This document shows positions 19,428-29,260 of a stretch of DNA of 64,000 nucleotides, one piece after another. The position numbers and the translations under genes are program-made. Origin of the DNA: Neoaquamicrobium sediminum. GTDB lineage: Bacteria > Pseudomonadota > Alphaproteobacteria > Rhizobiales > Rhizobiaceae. The stretch covers positions 1,488,001 through 1,552,000 of the forward strand of contig NZ_JABETK010000001.1 of the NCBI RefSeq assembly GCF_013240295.1. The letters run 5' to 3'. The stretch's first letter is position 1. Each line of letters begins with the position of its first letter. The notes under the pieces were generated by a model, which saw only the letters and a list, made by a program, of their open reading frames with translations, did no database searches and was not told where the DNA came from.

Positions 19428-20945
19428 TCAGATGTCGAACGAGACGCCCTGCGCCAGCGGAAGCACGGTCGAGTAATTCACCGTGTTTGTGGCGCGGCGC
19501 ATGTAGCCCTTCCACGCGTCCGATCCGGATTCGCGGCCGCCGCCGGTTTCCTTCTCGCCGCCGAATGCACCGCCGATCTCCGCACCCGAGGTGCCGATAT
19601 TGACGTTGGCAATGCCGCAATCGGAGCCGTCGGCCGACAGGAAGCGCTCGGCCTCGCGCATATCCAGGGTGAAGATCGACGAGGAAAGCCCTGCACCCAC
19701 TGCATTGTGGTCGGCAATTGCCGCGTCGAAGTCGGAATATTTCATCACGTAGAGGATCGGCGCGAAGGTTTCTTCCGTGACCGGCGAAACCTGCTTCGGC
19801 ATCTCGACCAGCGCCGGGCGCACATAGAAGGCGGTGTCGTGGGCCGTCTCGATGCGCGCTCCGCCGGTGATCTCGCCGCCCGCGGCCTTTGCCTTTTCAA
19901 GTGCCGACTGCATGCCCTTGTAGGCAGCGGCGTCGATCAGCGGACCGACCAGCGCGCCGGTCTCGAGCGGGTTGCCGACCGAAACGCTTTCGTAGGCCTT
20001 CCTGAGACGCGGCACGAGGTCGTCATAGACGCTCTCGTGTACGAACAGCCGCCGCAGCGTCGTGCAGCGCTGGCCGGCCGTGCCCATGGCGCCGAAGGCG
20101 ATGGCGCGCAGCGCCATGTCGAGATCGGCGGACGGGCAGACGATGCCGGCATTGTTGCCGCCGAGTTCGAGGATGGCGCGCGCGAAACGCTTCGCCAGCC
20201 GCGGGCCGACCTCGGCGCCCATACGGGTCGAGCCGGTGGCGGAGACGAGCGGAACCTTCGGATGGTCGACAAGCACCTCGCCGATGGCGCGGTCGCCGAT
20301 CAGCACCTGCAGCAGCCCCTCCGGCGCATCACCGAAGCGCGACGCGGCGCGCGCGAAAATCGCCTGGCAGGCGAGCGCGGTCAGCGGCGTCTTTTCGGAC
20401 GGCTTCCAGACGACCGAATTTCCGCACACCAGCGCCAGCGCAGCATTCCAAGACCACACGGCGACCGGGAAATTGAATGCCGAGATCACGCCGACGACGC
20501 CGAGCGGGTGCCAGGTCTCCATCATCCGGTGGCCGGGGCGCTCGGAGGCAATGGTCAGGCCATAGAGCTGGCGCGACAGACCGACAGCGAAATCGCAGAT
20601 GTCGATCATCTCCTGAACCTCGCCCAGACCCTCGGACGGAATCTTTCCCGCCTCGATGGAAACGAGACGGCCGAGGTCGTCTTTGGAAGCGCGCAGTTCC
20701 TCGCCCAGCAGGCGCACGAGTTCGCCACGGCGCGGGGCCGGCACATTGCGCCACTGGCGGAATGCCTCGTCGGCCGCATCGATCGCCTTTGCCGCGTCCT
20801 GCGCCGAGATCGGCGCCAGGTCGGCGACCTTGCCGCCCGTCAACGGGCTGTAGGACGGCATCGATCCGCCGGCCAGCACAGCCTTGTCCACGCCGAGGCG
20901 TTCGAGAAGCGCCGTCGTTTCCTTTGCGATATCCATGATGTTCAA
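19428..20945 (-). CDS. amaB: Aldehyde dehydrogenase, L-aminoadipate-semialdehyde type (ALDH7)
   Basis: A 505-residue NAD-dependent aldehyde dehydrogenase with catalytic Cys294 ('GTAGQRCTTLRR'), general base Glu260 ('LELGGNN') and 'SATGSTRMG' for cofactor binding. The sequence style ('WHPLGVVGVISAFNFPVAVW', 'NIGTSGAEIGGAFGGEKETGGG') is that of ALDH7/AmaB, which oxidises 2-aminoadipate 6-semialdehyde (piperideine-6-carboxylate) in lysine breakdown. The adjacent glutaryl-CoA dehydrogenase on the same strand supports this. The exact substrate is inferred. Confidence 0.85.
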   Translation of the reverse strand: MNIMDIAKETTALLERLGVDKAVLAGGSMPSYSPLTGGKVADLAPISAQDAAKAIDAADEAFRQWRNVPAPRRGELVRLLGEELRASKDDLGRLVSIEAGKIPSEGLGEVQEMIDICDFAVGLSRQLYGLTIASERPGHRMMETWHPLGVVGVISAFNFPVAVWSWNAALALVCGNSVVWKPSEKTPLTALACQAIFARAASRFGDAPEGLLQVLIGDRAIGEVLVDHPKVPLVSATGSTRMGAEVGPRLAKRFARAILELGGNNAGIVCPSADLDMALRAIAFGAMGTAGQRCTTLRRLFVHESVYDDLVPRLRKAYESVSVGNPLETGALVGPLIDAAAYKGMQSALEKAKAAGGEITGGARIETAHDTAFYVRPALVEMPKQVSPVTEETFAPILYVMKYSDFDAAIADHNAVGAGLSSSIFTLDMREAERFLSADGSDCGIANVNIGTSGAEIGGAFGGEKETGGGRESGSDAWKGYMRRATNTVNYSTVLPLAQGVSFDI

Positions 20946-21020
20946 AGACCCTTTTCAAGCTTGCGGGTCCGCGCAGGCGCGGACCTTCATTTCATTACGA
21001 TCATGCCTTGGACGGCTGCC

Positions 21021-22241
21021 TTAGAAGAATGCCTGCAGACCCGTTTGCGCACGGCCCAGGATGAGGGCGTGAACGTCGTGCGTGCCCTCATAGGTGTTGA
21101 CCGTCTCCAGGTTCTGCGCGTGGCGCATGACGTGATATTCGATCTGGATGCCGTTGCCGCCGTGCATGTCGCGCGCCTGCCTGGCGATGTCCAGCGCCTT
21201 GCCGCAATTGTTGCGCTTGACGATGGAGATCATCTCCGGTGCGAACCTGCCCTCGTCCATCAGGCGGCCGACGCGCAGGGAGCCCTGAAGGCCAAGCGCG
21301 ATTTCCGTCTGCATGTCGGCGAGCTTCTTCTGGAAGAGCTGGGTCTGCGCCAGCGGCCTGTTGAACTGCTTGCGATCGAGGCCGTACTGGCGGGCGCGGA
21401 ACCAGCAATCCTCGGCCGCGCCCATGGCGCCCCAGGAGATGCCGTAGCGAGCGCGGTTCAGGCAGCCGAACGGTCCCTTGAGGCCGGAGACGTTCGGCAG
21501 GAGCGCGTCCTCGCCGACCTCTACGTCCTCCATGACGATCTCGCCGGTGATCGACGCGCGCAGCGACAGCTTGCCGCCGATCTTCGGCGCAGAGAGCCCC
21601 TTCATGCCCTTTTCGAGCACGAAGCCGCGAATCTGGTTGTCATGCGCAGCCGACTTCGCCCACACCACGAACACGTCGGCGATCGGTGCGTTGGAGATCC
21701 ACATCTTGGAGCCCTTGAGGCGATAGCCGCCGTCGGTCTTCACCGCGCGCGTCTTCATGCCGCCTGGATCGGAACCGGCATCCGGCTCGGTCAGACCGAA
21801 GCAGCCGATCCACTCGCCCGAGGCGAGCTTGGGCAGATATTTCTTGCGCTGCTCTTCCGAGCCATAGGCATAGATCGGATGCATCACCAGCGACGACTGG
21901 ACGCTCATCATCGAGCGATAGCCCGAATCGATACGCTCCACCTCGCGCGCCACAAGGCCATAGGACACGTAGCCTGCGCCCGAGCCGCCATATTCCTCGG
22001 GGATCGTCACGCCCAGCAGGCCGGCCTGCCCCATCTCGGAGAAGATGGCCGGATCGGTCTTTTCCTCCAGATAGGCTTCTTCGACACGCGGCAGCAGCCT
22101 GTCGGAAGCGAACCCGGCCGCAGCGTCGCGGATCATGCGCTCGTCTTCGGTCAGCTGATCGTCGAGCAGGAAGGGATCGGACCACGAGAACGACGCCATC
22201 TTTTCGTCCTTGTGCGGAGAGGTCTGTGCGGAAATGTTCAT
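21021..22241 (-). CDS. gcdH: Glutaryl-CoA dehydrogenase
   Basis: A 406-residue FAD acyl-CoA dehydrogenase that converts glutaryl-CoA to crotonyl-CoA and CO2. Catalytic Glu385 lies in '[19 protein letters not shown]', a C-terminus typical of GcdH; '[17 protein letters not shown]' and '[14 protein letters not shown]' are further signatures. The start at 22241 follows AGAGGA. Together with the ALDH7 gene it forms the lower lysine-to-glutarate route. It is divergent from a LysR gene. Confidence 0.92.
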   Translation of the reverse strand: MNISAQTSPHKDEKMASFSWSDPFLLDDQLTEDERMIRDAAAGFASDRLLPRVEEAYLEEKTDPAIFSEMGQAGLLGVTIPEEYGGSGAGYVSYGLVAREVERIDSGYRSMMSVQSSLVMHPIYAYGSEEQRKKYLPKLASGEWIGCFGLTEPDAGSDPGGMKTRAVKTDGGYRLKGSKMWISNAPIADVFVVWAKSAAHDNQIRGFVLEKGMKGLSAPKIGGKLSLRASITGEIVMEDVEVGEDALLPNVSGLKGPFGCLNRARYGISWGAMGAAEDCWFRARQYGLDRKQFNRPLAQTQLFQKKLADMQTEIALGLQGSLRVGRLMDEGRFAPEMISIVKRNNCGKALDIARQARDMHGGNGIQIEYHVMRHAQNLETVNTYEGTHDVHALILGRAQTGLQAFF

Positions 22242-22376
22242 GCCTGTCCTCTTTGAACGGCGAATTGAATACGGAAGCGGTCGCGGCAGCAGAGCATGCC
22301 ACGACCGGACGTTCCAGCCTTTGATATATTATGAGCCGCGTATTATGCAGGCAAAACGCTTTTTGGTCGATCAAAC

Positions 22377-23291
22377 ATGTCGAATCCGCATATTTGGAGC
22401 ACGCCCCGGCGGCTCCAGCCCTCCATCAGCCTGCTGGCCGCCTTCGAGGCCGTCTGCCGCACCGGTTCGACGGCTGCGGCCGCGCGCGAGCTGTCGCTGA
22501 CCCAGGGCGCCGTCAGCCGCATGGTCAAGACGCTGGAGGAACAGCTCGAGGTCACGCTGTTCAAGCGCGAGCGCAAGCGTCTCAAGCCGACCGACGCGGC
22601 CAAGGCCTATGCGCATGACGTGCGCAAGGCGCTGGACCTGATCGCGCGCTCGACGCTCGGGCTGCGCGCCAATCCCGGCGGCGGCACGCTGTCGCTGGCG
22701 ATCCTGCCGACCTTCGGCACACGCTGGCTGGCCCCGCGCCTGCCGCATTTCCTCGCCGCGCACCCCGGCGTCACCATCAATCTCGGCACGCGCCTGCAAC
22801 GGTTCGACTTCGCCCAAAGCACGTTCGACGCCGCAATCCATTTCGGCGACCCCGACTGGCCGGAGACCGAGCACGTCAAGCTGTTCGACGAGCGCATGAT
22901 CGCCTGCTGCGCGCCGGACTTCCACAAGCGTCATCCGCTGGACGAGGCGCGCGACCTTCTGACTGCGCCGCTTCTGCTGCTCGAAACGCGGCCGAGAGCA
23001 TGGACGAGCTGGTTCGAGGCGCATGGCTGTGGCGCGCAGCCGGCGCGCGGCATGATGTTCGACCAGTTCGCAACGATGATCCAGGCCGCCATTCACAGCA
23101 TGGGCGTGGCGCTGCTACCGGCGTTCCTCGCATCGGGCGAGATCGAGGCAGGCCGGCTCGTTCCCGCTTATGGCGAGGCGATCTCGGGTGTCGGCGCCTA
23201 TTACCTGATCTGGCCGCAGAGCGGCGCGCAGCATCCACCGCTGCGCTCGTTCCGGGCCTGGCTGGAAACGGAGACGGCGGACCTGCAATAA
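22377..23291 (+). CDS. LysR-family transcriptional regulator (GcvA-like)
   Basis: A 304-residue LysR protein with an N-terminal HTH ('TAAARELSLTQGAVSRMVKTLE') and a GcvA-style effector domain ('LPTFGTRWLAPRLPHFLAAHPGV' region). It is divergent from gcdH across 135 bp containing two TATTATG direct repeats (22327-22333 and 22341-22347), so it is probably the glutarate/lysine-pathway activator, as GcdR-type LysR proteins are elsewhere. No ribosome site is evident before the ATG. Confidence 0.87.
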   Translation: MSNPHIWSTPRRLQPSISLLAAFEAVCRTGSTAAAARELSLTQGAVSRMVKTLEEQLEVTLFKRERKRLKPTDAAKAYAHDVRKALDLIARSTLGLRANPGGGTLSLAILPTFGTRWLAPRLPHFLAAHPGVTINLGTRLQRFDFAQSTFDAAIHFGDPDWPETEHVKLFDERMIACCAPDFHKRHPLDEARDLLTAPLLLLETRPRAWTSWFEAHGCGAQPARGMMFDQFATMIQAAIHSMGVALLPAFLASGEIEAGRLVPAYGEAISGVGAYYLIWPQSGAQHPPLRSFRAWLETETADLQ

Positions 23292-23307
23292 TCGCAAGGC
23301 CGCCAGG

Positions 23308-23793
23308 TCAGAGCCGGAACGTCCAGAACAGGCAGGCCAGCGTCGCGGCGATGAAGACGACGAAGAAGATCGTGCGCAGCAGCACGTTTCGGCGCAGTTC
23401 GTTCATCAGCAGGTGGGCGGCGATGATCGCGCCGGCAAAGAGGAACTGCCAGTCGAGCAGGGCCCAGAGCGCGGCCCGGTCACCAAAGGCGAAGCGGGCG
23501 ACGAGCACGCCGACGATCGTCGCCAGCAGCACCAGCGTTGCCGCATAGGTTGGCGTCGCACCATTGGTGTGGACGAAGCCGGCGGCACGCAGCGGCAGGA
23601 TCATCATCAACACCGAAGCGAAGGCGTAAATAGCTGCAAGCGGCACGAAGGTCGCCGCGTTAGCGAGGTTGTCGAGCCGGGCAAGGCCGAGCGCGCCGAA
23701 GGCATAGCCCTTCTGCTCGACGGCGAAGCTGAGCGCGGCCAGCGCCGCGGTCAGCACGGTGACGAGCAGGAAAGATGCGACGGTTCTGTTCAT
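23308..23793 (-). CDS. Hypothetical membrane protein, four predicted segments
   Basis: A 161-residue very hydrophobic protein. About four membrane segments can be seen, at residues ~5-25, 47-68, 83-105 and 115-158. No catalytic motif is recognisable. It converges on the LysR gene, with 16 bp between. Function unknown. Confidence 0.65.
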   Translation of the reverse strand: MNRTVASFLLVTVLTAALAALSFAVEQKGYAFGALGLARLDNLANAATFVPLAAIYAFASVLMMILPLRAAGFVHTNGATPTYAATLVLLATIVGVLVARFAFGDRAALWALLDWQFLFAGAIIAAHLLMNELRRNVLLRTIFFVVFIAATLACLFWTFRL

Positions 23794-23904
23794 GGCGCGC
23801 TCCAGCGATAATCAGCGAAATCTATCCTCTCGGGGAGCTATACCAGAATCGCCGCCGCGATAAGCTTGGCCGTCCGCTGGGCGAGGCAGCGGACAGCCAG
23901 CCTG

Positions 23905-25644
23905 TTATCGGCCCATCACTTGTCCCTCGCGGCGCTTGTCGGCAGCGCCGATCAGCTCACCGTTTTCCAGCTTGATGACGTGGAGGCCGGAATTGAGGTT
24001 GGCAATCGAGACCTCATGACCGAGCGCGGTCAGGGCGTCCGCCGTCTGCTGGGCGCCGTCGCCCTCTTCCACACGCGTCGTACCGTTCAGGTTGACGACA
24101 TGCGGCAGGTCCACCGCTTCCTGCGGGTCCATGTTCCAGTCGAGCAGAGCAACGAGCGACAGCGCGACGTAGTTGATGATGTTGGCGCCACCCGGGCTGC
24201 CGGTGAGCAGGACAGGCTGCTCATCGCGGAACACGATCGTCGGCGCCATGGAAGAGCGTGGTCGTTTGCCCGCTTCGACACGATTGGCGACCGGCTTGCC
24301 ATCTGCCTCCGGCGCGAAGGAGAAGTCGGTCAGCTCATTGTTGAGCAGGAAGCCATTGGTCATGACCCGGCTGCCGAAGCCGCTTTCGATCGTCGTCGTC
24401 ATGGAGATCGCGTTGCCGTCGCCATCAACGATGACGAAGTGCGAGGTGCCGTGGCGCGGTCGCTCCACGTCGGGGGCATAGAGCTTCGTCTCGTCCCAGG
24501 GCGGATCGCCGGCCTCGGCCTTACCCATGGATGCCGCCGGATCGATCAGCGCTGCACGCTCGGCGAGATAGGCGCGGTCAAGAAGCCCCTTCGGCATGTC
24601 GACGAAATCGCTGTCGGCCATGTACATGCCGCGATCGGCAAAAGCCAGGCGCGAGGCCTCGGCAAAGAGATGGCGCGCCTCGACGCCTTCACCCATTGCC
24701 GGCAGGTCGAAGGCCTCGAGCATGGCCAGCATCTGGCCGACAGTGAGACCGCCCGAACTCGGCGGGCCCATGCCGCAGACCTCGTTCTGGCGATAGTCGA
24801 CGCAGACCGGCTCGCGCTCGATCACCTCGTAGCGCGCGAAATCCTCCATGGTCAGCAGACCGGGATTCGTCTCGGTCCGCACGGCTGCGACGATGTCGCG
24901 AGCGATCTGGCCCGTATAGAACGGTGCCGCGCCCTGCTCGGCGACAAGCCTGAGGGTGCGCGCATAGGCAGGGTTTTCAAGCGTGGCGCCCTCGGCCAGC
25001 GGCGTGCCTCCGGCATCGAAGAAGTAGCTGCGTGTCGTCTCGAAGGTGTCGAGCCCCGGTGCCTGCGGGATCGCGTCGGCAAGCCGCTGCGAGACCGTGA
25101 ACCCCTGCTCCGCGGTATCGATCGCCGGCTGCAGCAGGCCGGCCCAGGGCAGCCGCCCGAACTTGCCGTGCAGCGTTTCCATCAGCTTCGGCGTTCCCGG
25201 CACGCCTGCCGAGCGACCGCCGACCACGGCGGCGATGAATTCCATCGTTTCGCCGTCCTCACCCAGCCAGTACTTCTCGTCGGCGGCGAGCGGGGCGGTT
25301 TCGCGCGCGTCATAAGTGGTCAATTCGTTGAGTGCGGCATCCCAGTAAAGCGCGAAGGCGCCGCCGCCGAGGCCGGAGCTCTGCGGCTCAACCAGACCCA
25401 GCATCGCCTGGACCGCGACCGCGGCATCCGCAGCGGTGCCGCCCGCCTCGAGCACGGCATAGCCGGCACGTGTTGCTAGCGGATGGGCACTCGCGACCAT
25501 GAATTCCTTGGCCCGCACGGAAACGCGCTCGGCCAGTTTCGTCGTGGCTTCGGGCTGGGGCGCTTCCTGGGCGATTGCTGCCGGCATTGCCACCGCCAGC
25601 GCCAGGACCAATGTGTAACCGCGTAACGAACGCATGAATTCCAC
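23905..25644 (-). CDS. ggt: Gamma-glutamyltransferase (glutathione hydrolase)
   Basis: A 579-residue periplasmic Ntn hydrolase that splits gamma-glutamyl bonds of glutathione. The signal peptide covers about 1-25. The precursor self-cleaves before Thr400 in 'RHGTSHFVIVDGDGNA'; 'GLGGGAFALY' in the large subunit and 'GSPGGANIINYV' in the small subunit are the substrate-binding loops. Length and order match the family. It stands alone on the minus strand. Confidence 0.93.
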   Translation of the reverse strand: MEFMRSLRGYTLVLALAVAMPAAIAQEAPQPEATTKLAERVSVRAKEFMVASAHPLATRAGYAVLEAGGTAADAAVAVQAMLGLVEPQSSGLGGGAFALYWDAALNELTTYDARETAPLAADEKYWLGEDGETMEFIAAVVGGRSAGVPGTPKLMETLHGKFGRLPWAGLLQPAIDTAEQGFTVSQRLADAIPQAPGLDTFETTRSYFFDAGGTPLAEGATLENPAYARTLRLVAEQGAAPFYTGQIARDIVAAVRTETNPGLLTMEDFARYEVIEREPVCVDYRQNEVCGMGPPSSGGLTVGQMLAMLEAFDLPAMGEGVEARHLFAEASRLAFADRGMYMADSDFVDMPKGLLDRAYLAERAALIDPAASMGKAEAGDPPWDETKLYAPDVERPRHGTSHFVIVDGDGNAISMTTTIESGFGSRVMTNGFLLNNELTDFSFAPEADGKPVANRVEAGKRPRSSMAPTIVFRDEQPVLLTGSPGGANIINYVALSLVALLDWNMDPQEAVDLPHVVNLNGTTRVEEGDGAQQTADALTALGHEVSIANLNSGLHVIKLENGELIGAADKRREGQVMGR

Positions 25645-25804
25645 CTCCTCGATTGCCCTTCCCGCAGGGGAAAGCTAGCAACCGCCGGCAGGCCTGAACA
25701 GGGTCGCTACACAGTTCGACAATGGTCCAGACCTGATCGGTCTTGCCAACGCGCGCGGAAGATGAATCATTGCGATGTCGGGGCGGCAACGAAGGAGACT
25801 TCAT

Positions 25805-26056
25805 ATGGAAGACGCAAGCGTGGGCTGGATTGCGGCCATCATCATAGGCGGGCTGGCGGGCTGGATCGCATCCAGCGTCATGAAGAGCGATACCGGCCTC
25901 TTCCTCAACATTATTCTGGGCATCGTCGGCGCGGCGGTGGCAAGCTTCCTGTTCGGGCTGCTCGGCGTATCGTTCGGCGGCTGGCTCGGCTATCTAGTCG
26001 CCGGGTTCGTTGGCGCCTGCATCCTCATCTGGGGCGCACGCGCCGTTCGAAGCTGA
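25805..26056 (+). CDS. GlsB/YeaQ/YmgE-family stress membrane protein
   Basis: An 83-residue integral membrane protein. It is Gly-rich with about three segments ('IAAIIIGGLAGWIASSVM', 'NIILGIVGAAVASFLFGLLG', 'LGYLVAGFVGACILIWGA'), the transglycosylase-associated protein fold. The start at 25805 follows GGAGA; an in-frame ATG 30 bp upstream is less likely. Members are stress-induced; the biochemical role is unknown. Confidence 0.83.
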   Translation: MEDASVGWIAAIIIGGLAGWIASSVMKSDTGLFLNIILGIVGAAVASFLFGLLGVSFGGWLGYLVAGFVGACILIWGARAVRS

Positions 26057-26484
26057 GGCGTTCAGGCGCACGCCTAGCGGCTGTCAGGGCCAGGCAGCGA
26101 ATGACGGAGCACCGGTTGAAGCCGGTGCCCGCGGCGGCAGGGTGAAATCGACCTTATCTGCCTGACACGGCGTTCCACGGCCCGCACAACTTCTTCGGCG
26201 GACGACCGGTAGTCGAGCCCGGTGGATCCTTCACCCAGAGCTGGTGGTTCGGCAGCGTGGTGATACCCGCGCCGCCGAAGCCGGACCGGTCCCGGATATC
26301 GCATAGCCGATCCGGACGGAGGTCCGTTCCTGTGCCGACGTGTCCTTGAGAAGTTGGTGGTCGCGACGGCTCGATTTATTCCCGGCCTGTCCTTCCCGCA
26401 GGCTGTGGAAGATCCCGGGGAATAGACATTTTCGCCGGAGTCTTGGACTTTTGACGTAATGCGCTGCGGCTGACCGTCGGGTTC
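26057..26484. other. 428-bp intergenic region with a possible coding remnant
   Basis: No intact gene was found. A hairpin, GCACCGG-TTGAAG-CCGGTGC (26109-26128), lies about 50 bp after the upstream stop and lacks a T tract. From 26146 the plus strand is open for about 65 codons without a start codon and includes 'FHGPHNFFGGRP' and 'SWWFGSVVIPAP', which look protein-like. It may be a gene remnant; I do not recognise a family. Confidence 0.35.
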
Positions 26485-27042
26485 TTACGGCAATTCGTCG
26501 AAGAGGTAGCGCTGCACCGTGCCGCCGATCATCGCGATGGCGACCTCAGGCGCGACATCGCCATCGGACAGGCCAATGACATAGCGCGCATAGGCAAGGC
26601 CAAGGATCTGCGTCGCGATCAGGCTGGCGCGCTCGCACACGCGGGCCGGACCGGCTACGCGGGCGACCATCATGCCGACCTGCTCGGCCAGGACCCCGCG
26701 AATGCGTGACGCGGCTTCCTCGTTCGTTGCCGCCGTCCTGATCAGCACTCGCAAGAGATCGTCCTGGGCGTCACCTTCCCAGCGCCTGAAGAAATGTTCG
26801 ACGAGCGCATGGCCTATGCGGTCCCTGGCGACGCCCGAAAGATCGGGAAAGGCAAGGTCGATCGAAACCGCCTCGGCAAAGAGTTGTTCCTTGCCGCCGA
26901 AATAACGGTTGATGAGCGCGGGGTTCACGCCGGCTTCGGCCGCGATCTCCCGCACCGTGGTGCGCTCGAAACCGCGTTCCGAAAACGCCTTTCTCGCTGA
27001 CGCGACCAACCGCTCGCGTGTTGCCTGCGCATCTCTCGCCAT
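26485..27042 (-). CDS. TetR-family transcriptional regulator
   Basis: A 185-residue TetR repressor. The HTH is 'FERTTVREIAAEAGVNPALINRYFGGK' in style, residues about 24-50, followed by an all-helical ligand domain with a TetR_C-type end. It is divergent from a flavin monooxygenase with two similar palindromes in the 91-bp gap, so it probably represses both genes and is released by the monooxygenase substrate. Confidence 0.88.
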   Translation of the reverse strand: MARDAQATRERLVASARKAFSERGFERTTVREIAAEAGVNPALINRYFGGKEQLFAEAVSIDLAFPDLSGVARDRIGHALVEHFFRRWEGDAQDDLLRVLIRTAATNEEAASRIRGVLAEQVGMMVARVAGPARVCERASLIATQILGLAYARYVIGLSDGDVAPEVAIAMIGGTVQRYLFDELP

Positions 27043-27059
27043 CGCCGACGGATTCCTTT

Positions 27060-27075
27060 GTAAACGCTTGTTGAC
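27060..27075. promoter_or_regulatory. TetR operator 1 (imperfect)
   Basis: GTAAAC-GCTT-GTTGAC: the same GTAAAC-N4-GTT(T/G)AC layout as the perfect site 37 bp away, with one mismatch. It lies 17 bp before the TetR start codon. Confidence 0.6.
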
Positions 27076-27096
27076 TTTGTGGGCGCCGCACCGTAA

Positions 27097-27112
27097 GTAA
27101 ACAAACGTTTAC
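27097..27112. promoter_or_regulatory. TetR operator 2 (perfect)
   Basis: GTAAAC-AAAC-GTTTAC with perfect 6-bp arms, 21 bp before the monooxygenase start. Together with the 27060-27075 copy it implies one repressor binding twice between the divergent genes. Confidence 0.7.
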
Positions 27113-27133
27113 AACATCGATCGGAGGATCGCA

Positions 27134-28279
27134 ATGTCCAGCCTGACCACTCAAGTCCTTATCGTCGGTGCCGGCCCTGCCGGACTGGCAACCGCTATCG
27201 GGCTCGCCGAACGCAATGTCGACTTCATCATCGTCGACGCCTTGCCGGAGGCGCAGAACACCTCGCGCGCTGCCGTCATCCACGCCGCAACGCTCGAAAG
27301 CCTGAAGCGGTTGAAGGTTGCAGACCGGCTGGTCACCCAGGGCATCAAGGTGCCGCATTTCAGGGTCAGGGACCGCGACTCGATCCTGCTTCATGTGGAT
27401 TTTTCAGTCCTGCCGGGTCCGACACCGTATGCGCTCATGATCCCCCAGGACGAGAGCGAGCAGATCCTGATCGAGCGGCTCGCCGAACTCGGCCATGCGG
27501 TGCGCCGGCCGGTCAAGCTCGCGGGTTTCGAGAAGACCGCCAATGGCATTCGGGCGACGTGCGAAGGCGCCGACGGGCAGTTCCTGGTCGAGGCGCGCTA
27601 CCTGATCGGCGCCGACGGCGAGAGGAGCACGGTGCGTGCCGGCGCGGGGATCGATTTTCCCGGCGACACGTACGGCTCCTTCCTTCTCGCCGACGTCCGC
27701 ATGGACTGGCCGATTGCCAAGGACGAAGTGACCTTGTTCTTCTCCGAGGCCGGTACGCTCGTGGTGGCCCCGATGTCGCGGGATCGCTACCGGGTGGTGG
27801 CGCAACTGCCGGACGCGCCTTCGGTGCCGACGCTGGAGGACGTGCAAAAGGTCATCGACGCCAGAGGCCCGCGAAGCGGCGCCCGGATTCGCGAGGTGCT
27901 GTGGGGGTCCCGCTTCCAGGTGCACCACAAGCTCGCGCAAAGTTTTCGCGACGGTTCCGTTCTGCTCGGCGGCGACGCAGCCCACGTCCACAGCCCGGCA
28001 GGTGGGCAGGGCATGAATCTTGGCCTTCGCGATGCCGAGGCGCTGAGTCTTGCCGTGACCGAAGCGCTGCGTACGGGATCGGACGCTTCGTTGGACGGCT
28101 ACGCCCTGGAGCGGCGAAAGGCGGCAGCGGAGGTTCTTGAAATGACCGACCGCCTGACGAAAGTGGCCACGCTCGCCAATCCGGTCTCGCGCTGGTTCCG
28201 CAATCGCTTGATCGCTACGGCGGCAGCACTTCCCCTTGTCAGGCTTTTTGCCGCAAGGACACTCGCCGGCTTCAATTGA
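27134..28279 (+). CDS. FAD-dependent aromatic-type monooxygenase
   Basis: A 381-residue class A flavoprotein hydroxylase. The Rossmann motif is 'VGAGPAGLATAIGLAE' at 12-27, the DG motif 'YLIGADGERSTVR' lies mid-protein, and the second FAD motif is 'LGGDAAHVHSPAGGQGMNLG'. This is the PHBH/PheA fold, without the extra thioredoxin-like C-terminal domain of phenol hydroxylases. GGAGGA precedes the ATG. The TetR neighbour suggests induction by a xenobiotic or aromatic compound; the substrate is unknown. Confidence 0.86.
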   Translation: MSSLTTQVLIVGAGPAGLATAIGLAERNVDFIIVDALPEAQNTSRAAVIHAATLESLKRLKVADRLVTQGIKVPHFRVRDRDSILLHVDFSVLPGPTPYALMIPQDESEQILIERLAELGHAVRRPVKLAGFEKTANGIRATCEGADGQFLVEARYLIGADGERSTVRAGAGIDFPGDTYGSFLLADVRMDWPIAKDEVTLFFSEAGTLVVAPMSRDRYRVVAQLPDAPSVPTLEDVQKVIDARGPRSGARIREVLWGSRFQVHHKLAQSFRDGSVLLGGDAAHVHSPAGGQGMNLGLRDAEALSLAVTEALRTGSDASLDGYALERRKAAAEVLEMTDRLTKVATLANPVSRWFRNRLIATAAALPLVRLFAARTLAGFN

Positions 28280-28298
28280 GGCCGGCTTCGCACGGAAC

Positions 28299-29149
28299 TC
28301 AGCCTTCGACGGCTTCGCGGTGCAGATCGAGAAGTGCACTGCGAAGCGCCGGCGCGTCGACCTCGCGCCCGGTGAAATGGCGAAAGGCCTGGACGCCCTG
28401 ATGGAAAAAGAGCTCCCACCCGCTCATTACCGTCAGGCCTGCCGCGCCGGCACCTTGGAGGAACTGGTATCGACGGGCGTATAAACCGCGTCGAACGCCC
28501 ATGCCGGGCCTTGCATTGCATCCGCTGGAAACGGTGAACCCGGGTGGCCTGCCATGCCGATCGGCGTGCAGTTGATGAGGCCGTCAGAACCATCCGCCGC
28601 CGCCGCGATCGACTCCGCCACGCTCGTCTGCATGGGAACGCCGGTCGCGGCCAGCGCCGCCGCCAGCGCGCGCGCGCGCGAAGCGTCCATGTCGTAGATG
28701 CGCAGTTCGCGGGCGCCAAGGCGCGCAAGCGCGAACGCGATGGCCTTGCCGACACCGCCCGCACCCGCCATCGCGACGGCGCCCGGCGATACATCGCCGA
28801 AAGACGCCCGGAACGCGGCGGCGAAGCCGGAAAAGTCCGTATTGTGCCCCTGCGGCAAACCATCGCCGAACAGCACCGTGTTGCAGGCGCCGATGCTGGC
28901 CGTCAGCGGGTCAGGCACCTCCAGCCGCGGCACGACCGTCTCCTTGTAGGGATAGGTGATGTTGATGCCGCGGTAGCCTTCGCGTGCGCAACGGTCGAAG
29001 ACGGCGTCGAAATCCATACCTATGTCGGCGGGGATCAGCCGGTCGTAGGTCACATTGAGATCGCAGAGCCTGCCGGCGAGCACATGCAGCCGGGGCGATT
29101 GGGAGCGGGCTATGTGATCGCCGATGAGGCCGAGCCGTATGGCGGCCAT
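28299..29149 (-). CDS. aroE: Shikimate dehydrogenase paralogue AroE (frameshifted)
   Basis: About 283 residues after restoring one base. Catalytic Lys69 ('ITYPYKE') and Asp105 ('NTDFSGF'), with Asn90, form the shikimate site; 'AGAGGVGKAIAFAL' binds NAD(P). The frame breaks near 28466: 'AFDAVYTPVDT' is followed in the other frame by 'QFLQGAGAAGLTVMSGWELF', the normal C-terminus. It lies close to TRAP transporter and aroQ-like genes, so it may act in shikimate/quinate catabolism and not in aromatic biosynthesis (inference). An upstream in-frame ATG at 29185 is less likely. Confidence 0.83.
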
Positions 29150-29215
29150 GGTTGATGCTCTGGAACCGGGTTGATCGAACGCCAAAGCGTACTCGCAGCG
29201 CGGCGGTCACGCAAC

Positions 29216-29247
29216 ACACAAAATCCGATATGTCTGGTGTTTTGTGT
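29216..29247. promoter_or_regulatory. Inverted repeat upstream of aroE
   Basis: ACACAAAA (29216-29223) and TTTTGTGT (29240-29247), perfect 8-bp arms 16 bp apart, located between the aroE start and the end of a GntR gene. It is a candidate operator for one of the two adjacent GntR proteins. Confidence 0.45.
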
Positions 29248-29260
29248 TTTATATGGTGAT

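Noticed and set aside
19707..22256. 849-codon plus-strand open frame opposite amaB and gcdH
   Set aside because: Antisense to two well-conserved genes, His/Arg/Gln-rich composition and no family features; a GC-skew artefact.
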